From the NCBI GenBank assembly GCA_024330265.1, contig JANDLT010000004.1:1-64000 (forward strand): 64,000 nucleotides of DNA, written 5' to 3'. The notes beneath the pieces were generated by a model. It was not told the origin of the DNA, did no database searches, and worked only from the letters and a program-made list of their open reading frames with translations. This stretch comes from Pyrinomonadaceae bacterium MAG19_C2-C3. Lineage in GTDB: Bacteria; Acidobacteriota; Blastocatellia; Pyrinomonadales; Pyrinomonadaceae. A program made the translations under genes and the position numbers. Below, piece after piece: positions 46,507-52,995 of the stretch; positions within the stretch are counted from its first letter, which is position 1; every line of letters begins with the position of its first letter.

Positions 46507-46777
46507 GACCCTCACAACCAAGCCGGGTGCGGACGTGCTTCCTTCCAAGTCGCACATTCACCGACGATTTTGCCTCGCTCCATTTCCGACGAACGTCACG
46601 AACTTCCTCGCGTTATCCACCGAGTTCAGTTAAGCAGTTAATTCAAATCTCACCTCGTTGCTTCTCCTTGCGTCGTTGTTCATCCGCCGCGTCATCCGGC
46701 TTCGCCACTAAAATCCCCATCACACGCCTCGTTGATTCTGTAAGACACTCTCCACCCTCAAGGAAGGATTCAACATC
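46507..46777 (+). other. Long pyrimidine-rich leader before the protease gene
   Basis: The leader is C/T-rich with no strong hairpin and no small ORF of coding character apart from an out-of-frame R/S-rich ORF that runs into the protease gene. AAGGAAGGA at 46759-46767 is the ribosome binding site. Confidence 0.5.
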
Positions 46778-48682
46778 ATGGCTGCCAAGAAGTCGGCAAA
46801 GAAAGCATCAACCAAAGAAACGACCAAAGCGACGACGGCGAAGAAGGGCGCGGGCAAGTCATCATCTTCATCCAAGTCGTCATCTTCATCGTCGAATAAC
46901 TCGAAACTCCCGCCCAGAATTTTCGCGCAGGTATCTCCCCACTCCGTCGGCGGAACTTCGCTTTTCGCCGCGCAGGAACAGATCAATTCGGAAACCATTC
47001 CGAACTTCTTTTCGGAGGGCGATGTCGTCGAAGAAGCCGTCGCGCGGCTCACCGAAGCCGGATTTGAAATCTTGCAAATCACGCCGCTGACCATCAACAT
47101 CGCCGGTTCCGCCGAAACTTATCGCCGGGCGTTTGACACCAAAATCGTCGCCGAAGAACGTCCCGTTATCAAAGGCATGAACAATCACACGACCGCGACG
47201 TTCATTGATTCAACCGACACCGCGATGTCCGGTTTCATTGACACTTCAAACGGTTCTTTCGCCAACTCCATCGAAGGCATTGCGATTGAAGAACCGCGTT
47301 TCCCGATGGCAGCTTCGATGTTCGCGCCGCTCAAATCCTACTGGCATTTGCGCGTCCCCGGCGACGTGTCGCTCGGCTGCAACGCCGACCGCGCGCACCG
47401 CACAGCCATCACGGGCAAAAACATCAAGGTGGCGATGTGCGATTCGGGTTGGTTCAAGCATCCGTACTTCGTTGGTCGCGGTTATAAATCCGCTCCCGTC
47501 ACACTCGGACCGGCGGCGGCAAACCCGCTCAAAGATGAAAGCGGACACGGCACGGGCGAATCGGCAAACATCTTCGCCGTCGCTCCCGACGTTGATTTCT
47601 TGCCCGTGAAAATGAACTTCTCGAACAGCACCGGAGCTTTCAACACGGCAGTCGGTTTGAACCCGCACATCATCACTTGCAGTTGGGGAAGCAGCAAACA
47701 GAATCCGCCGCTCAGTGCCGCCGACCAAACGCTCGCGGCGGCGATTGCGGCGGCGGTGGCTTCGGGCATCATCGTCATCTTCTCGGCGGGCAACGGTCAC
47801 TGGGGTTTTCCCGGTCAACACCCGGACGTGATTTCGGCGGGCGGTGTTTTCATGCGACCCGACGAAACGCTTTCCGCTTCAAACTATTCAAGCGGGTTTA
47901 TGAGCAACATCTATCCGAATCGCCGCGTGCCTGATTTATCGGGACTCGTCGGCATGTTGCCCAAAGCGATTTACATTATGCTTCCGCTTGAACCCGGCGA
48001 CGATATAGATTCCGGTAACTCCGGCAGCACGCACCCGAACGGCGACGAAACGACAAGCAGCGACGGCTGGGGAGCATTTAGCGGAACATCCGCCGCCGCC
48101 CCACAACTCGCGGGCGCGGCGGCTTTAGTCAAGCAAGCCTGTCCCGCTCTTTCACCCGCGCAGGTGCGCCAGATTTTGCGGCAGTCGGCGCGCGATGTGA
48201 CGACCGGAACATGCCATCCGAATACGGGCGGCAACGCCGCGATTGTCGGACCCGACACGGCGACCGGCAACGGTTTAGTTGACGCGCACAAAGCCGTATT
48301 GGTCGCCAAAATCCAATGCTTAGGTCCGATTCGACCGCCCATCACGCCCATCGGAATTCAACCGCCGATAACCGTTCAACCACCGATAAGGGTTCAGCCG
48401 CCCATCGTACCGCCGCCGATTTTGGTTTCGCCGCCCGTGCGACCCATCGCGGTACAGCCGCCCGTCTTGACTCCGGTACAACCGCCGCGACCCATCGCCC
48501 CGATTGTCAATCCGCCGCCGCTTGCCGACGCGATGGGGCAGACGGAAAACTACGCGCCGGAAGAATCAACCGAAGCCACCGCCTCGCCGTCGCAACTTTC
48601 CGCCGCCGACATCGAATCTTTAACCGAGATGGTCTTAAATTCCGAGTTGGACATAAGCACCGGGTTGGACATGGATTCTTAA
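46778..48682 (+). CDS. Subtilisin-family (S8) protease with pro-domain and Pro-rich tail
   Basis: The 634-aa protein has a Lys/Ser-rich N-terminus with no signal peptide (residues 1-43), then a pro-domain-like region (about residues 44-180). The S8 catalytic domain has Asp222 (VAMCDSGW), His257 (ESGHGTGESANIF), the oxyanion Asn339 (FSAGNGHWGFPG) and Ser438 (FSGTSAAAPQLAGA). Residues about 515-590 are a Pro-rich tail of repeated QPP(I/V) units. The lack of a signal peptide suggests it works in the cytosol, perhaps on a modified peptide. The next gene is a RiPP radical SAM enzyme and a pro-domain relative lies after that. Promoter: 46478. Confidence 0.9.
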   Translation: MAAKKSAKKASTKETTKATTAKKGAGKSSSSSKSSSSSSNNSKLPPRIFAQVSPHSVGGTSLFAAQEQINSETIPNFFSEGDVVEEAVARLTEAGFEILQITPLTINIAGSAETYRRAFDTKIVAEERPVIKGMNNHTTATFIDSTDTAMSGFIDTSNGSFANSIEGIAIEEPRFPMAASMFAPLKSYWHLRVPGDVSLGCNADRAHRTAITGKNIKVAMCDSGWFKHPYFVGRGYKSAPVTLGPAAANPLKDESGHGTGESANIFAVAPDVDFLPVKMNFSNSTGAFNTAVGLNPHIITCSWGSSKQNPPLSAADQTLAAAIAAAVASGIIVIFSAGNGHWGFPGQHPDVISAGGVFMRPDETLSASNYSSGFMSNIYPNRRVPDLSGLVGMLPKAIYIMLPLEPGDDIDSGNSGSTHPNGDETTSSDGWGAFSGTSAAAPQLAGAAALVKQACPALSPAQVRQILRQSARDVTTGTCHPNTGGNAAIVGPDTATGNGLVDAHKAVLVAKIQCLGPIRPPITPIGIQPPITVQPPIRVQPPIVPPPILVSPPVRPIAVQPPVLTPVQPPRPIAPIVNPPPLADAMGQTENYAPEESTEATASPSQLSAADIESLTEMVLNSELDISTGLDMDS

Positions 48683-48710
48683 ACGTTGCGCCTCGCTAAA
48701 TAAACGAACA

Positions 48711-48774
48711 GTTTAGAGGAGGGCTTCCGCCCTCCGGCAACGTCGCACCGGAGGGCGGAAGCCCTCCTCTAAAC
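48711..48774. repeat. Perfect 27-bp inverted repeat
   Basis: Arms 48711-48737 and 48748-48774 are exact reverse complements (GTTTAGAGGAGGGCTTCCGC... and its complement) with a 10-nt loop, CAACGTCGCA. GAGGGC/GCCCTC palindromes lie within each arm. It sits between the protease and the radical SAM gene and could attenuate transcription. It resembles the repeat at 55-127 in size and construction. Confidence 0.85.
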
Positions 48775-48864
48775 GTCCATGGTTCTGTTTATAAACTGCC
48801 TCTAAACGATGGGGCGACGAACCCAAATCTTATCGGTCATCATCCGCAACGTGAAGGTTTGACG

Positions 48865-50835
48865 ATGAAGAAAACGCTTTTGATTAGTATGCCGTTCGGC
48901 GCGCTTGAGCGTCCCGCGCTCGGACTCAGTTTGTTGAAGGCAAGGCTGCACGAATCGAACTTGGCGGCGGATGTGCGGTACTTAAATTTCGCGTTCGCGG
49001 AGTACGTCGGACTCGAAAATTATCACTGGATAAACTACGAACTGCCGTACACCGCGTTTGCCGGAGATTGGCTTTTCACGCAATCACTTTACGGCGCGCA
49101 ACCCGACAACGATAAGGCGTACATTGACCGCGTATTGCGCGACACTTGGCGGCGCAAAACCGAAGACATCGAACGTCTCGAAAGTCTCCGCACCTTTGTT
49201 CCGCACTTTCTCGATTACTGTCTCACCAGCATCGCGTGGGACGATTATGCAATCGTCGGCTTCACCTCGACCTTCGAGCAGAACATCGCTTCACTCGCTC
49301 TCGCGCGGCGTATCAAAACACTTTATCCGCATCTCGCCATTGTCTTCGGCGGCGCGAACTGGGAAGCCGGAATGGGCGAAGAACTGCACCGCCAATTTCC
49401 GTTTGTTGACTTCGTGTGTTCCGGCGAAGCCGAAGAAACACTGCCGCATCTCGTCGCAACTATTCTCAATCAAGACACAACGAATGAAAGCTTTTCAACG
49501 CTTCCCGGCATCGTTTATCGCCACCGCGACGGAGCATCAATCTACACCGGACACGCCGCGATGGTACGCGACATGGACGCTTTGCCGATTCCCGACTACA
49601 CGGACTATTTCCGCGATTTGCATTCGTCCACGCTCGCCGCTTCGATTATGCCGATACTGCTTTTTGAAACTTCGCGCGGTTGCTGGTGGGGAGCAAAATC
49701 ACACTGCACATTCTGTGGCTTAAACGGCGGGACGATGGCGTTTCGCAGTAAAAGCCCGCGCCGCGCCCTCGACGAATTGGAGTTTCTCGCTGACCGTTGG
49801 CGCATCGAAATGATTGAAGCCGTTGACAACATCCTCGATATGAAATACTTCGACCAAATGTTGCCCGCGCTCGCCCGCGCCAATCGTTCGTTTCAGATTT
49901 TCTATGAAGTCAAAGCCAACCTGTCACGCGAACACGTTGCGATGTTAAGCCGCGCCGGAGTCACGCGCATTCAACCCGGCATCGAGAGCATGAGCGACCA
50001 CGTTTTGAAATTGATGCGAAAGGGGACGACCGCGCTTCGCAACATACAGCTTTTGAAATGGTGCAAAGAGTACGGCGTGACCGCCGAGTGGAACATACTC
50101 TACGGCTTTCCCGGCGAGACCGAAGAAGACTACCGCCGGATGCTCGAACTCTTTCCCGCGATAAGATTTCTCAATCCGCCTTCCGCCTGCGGACCCGTTC
50201 GCATGGATAGATTCAGCCCGTATTTCAACACGCCTTCCGACTTCGGTTTAACCAACGTCCGCCCGCTCGAAACTTACCGTTATCTCTACCCCTTCGCGGG
50301 CGACGGACTTCATCGCTTGGCATATTATTTCGATTACGATTACGAACCTCAAAGCGACCCGCGCGGGGCGGCAACCGACACCATCGCTTACGCCGCCGAC
50401 TGGCTGGCAAACCCCGAACCCGGCACACTCTCGCTCATCGCGCGCACCGACGGCACAAGCCAACTCATAGACACGCGCCGCACCGCATTTGTTCACGAAT
50501 TAACACTCACCGGATTGGAACATGAAGCTTACAACTACTGCGACGAATTTCACCCGGCGGCAAGCGTCGTGCGCCACTTGCGCCGCACATTTCCCCGTGC
50601 CGTCTTTGACGATAACAACGTCAAAGAATTTCTCGATTCGATGACCGCCAATCTATTGATGGTGAGCGACGGCGAAAACTATTTGAGCCTTGCACTGCGC
50701 GTGCCTTCTCTCACCAAGTCGCTTGATAACAACGAAGCGTACACGTCGCTCGCGTACCCGCCGCGTCCCGCGAGTAGTTTCTTGCGTCCCGAACTCAAAG
50801 TCCTTCAAGCCCCAAATCAAGTGGGTGTAACATAA
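48865..50835 (+). CDS. B12-type radical SAM RiPP C-methyltransferase
   Basis: The 656-aa protein (ATG at 48865; a TTG two codons earlier is unlikely) has an N-terminal B12-binding-like domain (GLSLLKARLHESNLAADVRY; VGFTSTFEQNIASLALARR; IVFGGANWEAGMGEEL). The radical SAM cluster is Cys273, Cys281 and Cys284 (CWWGAKSHCTFC, CX7CX2C). GTTALRNIQLLKWCKEYGVTAEWNILYGFPG follows, typical of TIGR03975-type RiPP maturation C-methyltransferases. Such enzymes methylate unactivated carbons of a ribosomal peptide. The usual leader-peptide precursors (Nif11 or NHLP) are absent; the nearest candidate substrate is the 137-aa protein 5 bp downstream. Confidence 0.87.
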   Translation: MKKTLLISMPFGALERPALGLSLLKARLHESNLAADVRYLNFAFAEYVGLENYHWINYELPYTAFAGDWLFTQSLYGAQPDNDKAYIDRVLRDTWRRKTEDIERLESLRTFVPHFLDYCLTSIAWDDYAIVGFTSTFEQNIASLALARRIKTLYPHLAIVFGGANWEAGMGEELHRQFPFVDFVCSGEAEETLPHLVATILNQDTTNESFSTLPGIVYRHRDGASIYTGHAAMVRDMDALPIPDYTDYFRDLHSSTLAASIMPILLFETSRGCWWGAKSHCTFCGLNGGTMAFRSKSPRRALDELEFLADRWRIEMIEAVDNILDMKYFDQMLPALARANRSFQIFYEVKANLSREHVAMLSRAGVTRIQPGIESMSDHVLKLMRKGTTALRNIQLLKWCKEYGVTAEWNILYGFPGETEEDYRRMLELFPAIRFLNPPSACGPVRMDRFSPYFNTPSDFGLTNVRPLETYRYLYPFAGDGLHRLAYYFDYDYEPQSDPRGAATDTIAYAADWLANPEPGTLSLIARTDGTSQLIDTRRTAFVHELTLTGLEHEAYNYCDEFHPAASVVRHLRRTFPRAVFDDNNVKEFLDSMTANLLMVSDGENYLSLALRVPSLTKSLDNNEAYTSLAYPPRPASSFLRPELKVLQAPNQVGVT

Positions 50836-50840
50836 TCGTT

Positions 50841-51254
50841 ATGACAACCACCAAATCACCAACCATCTCGGCGCAGGTAATGCTTCGCGGAAGCGGTGGC
50901 GTCGCTCCCGGTCAACAAGCGATAACCGCCGCCAACATCAAAGATTTCACTCCTTCGCCCGGAACGGCGGAGAAGGTCAGACAGGCTTTTCAAGCGAAGG
51001 GTTTTGACGTGGGCGCAATCGTCGGCAACAGCTTTTCGATTACCGCCACGCAAGCCATCTTCGAGAAGGAATTTAGGACGCGATTAAGTCACACCGAACG
51101 CGGTGGAATCCAGACGGTGAAAACCGCCAAGACGAAAGATAAATCGGAAGATTACGAATTGCCGCTCACCCCTCTCGCGCCCGACATCGCGGCGGAAGTC
51201 ATCGCCGTCACCTTCACGCCGCCGCCCGATTTCGGTCCTGTGAGTTTTCAGTAA
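50841..51254 (+). CDS. Free-standing pro-domain-like protein, possible substrate
   Basis: The 137-aa protein has no catalytic motif. Residues about 40-80 (EKVRQAFQAKGFDVG and TATQAIFEKEFRTRL) line up with the protease pro-domain 1.4 kb upstream (about residues 84-125, EEAVARLTEAGFEIL and GSAETYRRAFDTKI), and both begin with an AQV strand. The C-terminus is AEVIAVTFTPPPDFGPVSFQ, Pro/Phe-rich like a core peptide. It starts 5 bp after the radical SAM stop. It may be a trans-acting inhibitor/chaperone of the protease or the substrate of the methyltransferase, with the pro-domain part as leader. Homology is by eye. Confidence 0.6.
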   Translation: MTTTKSPTISAQVMLRGSGGVAPGQQAITAANIKDFTPSPGTAEKVRQAFQAKGFDVGAIVGNSFSITATQAIFEKEFRTRLSHTERGGIQTVKTAKTKDKSEDYELPLTPLAPDIAAEVIAVTFTPPPDFGPVSFQ

Positions 51255-51306
51255 ATCGAACCACGAGAGATTGGGACACTTTCCTTGACAGAGGTTTGTT
51301 TTCAAA

Positions 51307-51490
51307 GCACCAAAGGTGCGGCATTCAATAGCCCGGCGCACCGCGCCGGGTAAGATGCCAACGAAATTACCAGCCCTGAAAGGGCGTCATAAATCAGGTC
51401 GCGTTATGTCGCCCTTTCAGGGCTTGATGCGTTGTTTGTTCAGTGACCCGGCGCGTGTGCGCCGGGCTATTGAATGGCGTCCTTTCAGGA
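51307..51490. repeat. Palindromic repeat array, family 2, copy 2
   Basis: This fills most of the 352-bp gap after the 137-aa gene. Perfect palindromes appear in order: GCACCAAAGGTGC (51307), CCCGGCGCACCGCGCCGGG (51332), GCCCTGAAAGGGC (51373), GCCCTTTCAGGGC (51411), CCCGGCGCGTGTGCGCCGGG (51447) and CCTTTCAGG (51481). The outer pair TTCAATAGCCC/GGGCTATTGAA makes the array symmetric. It shares its main units with the copy at 39523. Confidence 0.78.
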
Positions 51491-51606
51491 CTTCAAGGCA
51501 TCGCTTTTGGAACACAATGAGTAATACGGCAAGCGTGCCAGCGTTGCGAGTTTCGATTTAGAATCAAGACTGCTTCAAAACAGCTTTCCGGCAAACGGAG
51601 CGGAAC

Positions 51607-52296
51607 ATGCTTCACACCGTCAATCACCCATTCAACCGCATTCGCCGCCTGCCGCCCGTCATCCCCGACGAAATCCTAGCCTCACGACTGATGCGGTGCG
51701 GCGGTTACGAAGTCTTCGATGAGGTACTTAATGCGCGGTGGCTCAAGGCGTTGCGTCACGAAGCGGTCGGTCAACTCCCGAAGGCGATTCTAAGCGATGT
51801 AGAGCGTTCGGACGGGGAAGAAGTGCGCGGCGGAAATCCTGCGCGGCGGTTCTTCAGCGCGCCGGGCGCGGCGGTGCAAGATGCTTATTATCGCTCGGCG
51901 TGGATGCTCGATTTCGTGCGCGCGGTGGTGGGCGTTCCATTGACTCCGACCGGAATGATGGGAACTTATACTTACTATCGTCGGCACGGAGATTTTCTCG
52001 CCGTTCATCGTGACATAGAGGCTTGCGATGTCGCGGTCATCACCTGTCTTTTCGACAACGCACGCGACGCGGACGTGGGCGGGTTGATGAGCTTTTACCC
52101 GAAGCGTCTGACCGAGCCTTTATCCGCGATTCGCCGCGATGCGGAACATCGGAGAGTCAGTCTGCGTTTGCATCCACGTCAAACGATTGTGATGTACGGC
52201 GGCATCGTGCCTCATGCTATCTTGCCGACCGGCGCGCAACAGGTTCGCATCGTCTCGGTGCTGTGCTATCGCGCGCTCACATCAAACATCGCTTAA
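51607..52296 (+). CDS. 2OG-Fe(II) oxygenase
   Basis: The 229-aa protein carries the iron-binding facial triad: His134 and Asp136 in LAVHRDIEACDV, and His203 in GGIVPHAILPTG, plus Arg214 (QQVRIVSVLCY) for the 2-oxoglutarate carboxylate. GTYTYYRRHGDF precedes the triad. This is the jelly-roll oxygenase layout, closest by pattern to prolyl-hydroxylase-like enzymes. GGAG before the ATG supports the start. It follows the radical SAM and pro-domain genes on the same strand, after a repeat array, so it may hydroxylate the same peptide or the Pro-rich protease tail. That link is inferred. Confidence 0.82.
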   Translation: MLHTVNHPFNRIRRLPPVIPDEILASRLMRCGGYEVFDEVLNARWLKALRHEAVGQLPKAILSDVERSDGEEVRGGNPARRFFSAPGAAVQDAYYRSAWMLDFVRAVVGVPLTPTGMMGTYTYYRRHGDFLAVHRDIEACDVAVITCLFDNARDADVGGLMSFYPKRLTEPLSAIRRDAEHRRVSLRLHPRQTIVMYGGIVPHAILPTGAQQVRIVSVLCYRALTSNIA

Positions 52297-52368
52297 AAAA
52301 TATTTTCACCGTCTGTTAATAAATCCGTCGCACGAGCGTTTAAGTTGGTAGTGAAGGAGAAAACGCTT

Positions 52369-52992
52369 GTGAGTTTTATAAACGCTTCTGTCCTCGAAGC
52401 CGCCGTTGGTGCGGCGCATAAACACCACGCCGCCCGCTTCGAGTTCGCACGCCCCGCTATGGAACACGCTCCGCCGACCACGCTTGAGACGATGTTTCGT
52501 GAGCATCACGCCCTCGTCTATCGCACGGCTTACCGCATCACGGGCAGCCGCACCGATGCCGAAGATGTTTTGCAAACAATCTTTCTGCGCTTAATGCAAA
52601 GCAGCGAAAAATCGGATGCGCGCGATTTGCATTCGTGCGCCGAAGCCTACTTGTGCCGCGCCGCGATTAACGCTGCCCTTGACCTGATGCGCTCTCGCGG
52701 GCGCACGGCGTTTGTCGCGTTCGACGATACGGACGAAGCGCAATGGCTTAAAGATTCAAGCCTCAGCCCCGAAGCGCGACACGAATCAACGGAGATGCGA
52801 AACGTGATTCGCCGCACGCTCGCCACGATGAGCGCGCGCACCGCCGAAGTCTTCGCCCTGCGCTACTTTGAAGGTTACGGCAATGCCGAGATTGCGCGCA
52901 CGCTCGACATGTCGCCGCTTGTCGTAGGCGTTCAGTTGCACCGCGCCCGCGTCCGTCTGCAAAACGAATTAAAGAAATTTTTGGAGAGTTAA
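52369..52992 (+). CDS. ECF-type RNA polymerase sigma factor
   Basis: The 207-aa protein has region 2 (MFREHHALVYRTAYRITGSR, then DAEDVLQTIFLRLMQ) and region 4 (MSARTAEVFALRYFEGYGNA, then IARTLDMSPLVVGVQLHRAR). I place the start at GTG 52369, 9 nt after AAGGAG; a TTG at 52345 lies upstream without a ribosome binding site. Its partner anti-sigma gene follows by 3 bp. It probably responds to an envelope or surface signal sensed by that partner. Confidence 0.9.
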   Translation: MSFINASVLEAAVGAAHKHHAARFEFARPAMEHAPPTTLETMFREHHALVYRTAYRITGSRTDAEDVLQTIFLRLMQSSEKSDARDLHSCAEAYLCRAAINAALDLMRSRGRTAFVAFDDTDEAQWLKDSSLSPEARHESTEMRNVIRRTLATMSARTAEVFALRYFEGYGNAEIARTLDMSPLVVGVQLHRARVRLQNELKKFLES

Positions 52993-52995
52993 GCG

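Noticed and set aside
46527-47090. 187-aa R/S-rich ORF overlapping the protease start
   Set aside because: Its sequence is mostly R, S and P from the out-of-frame reading of the protease leader and N-terminus.
51316-51561. 81-aa ORF after the pro-domain gene
   Set aside because: Almost wholly made from the palindrome array, so not a candidate RiPP precursor.
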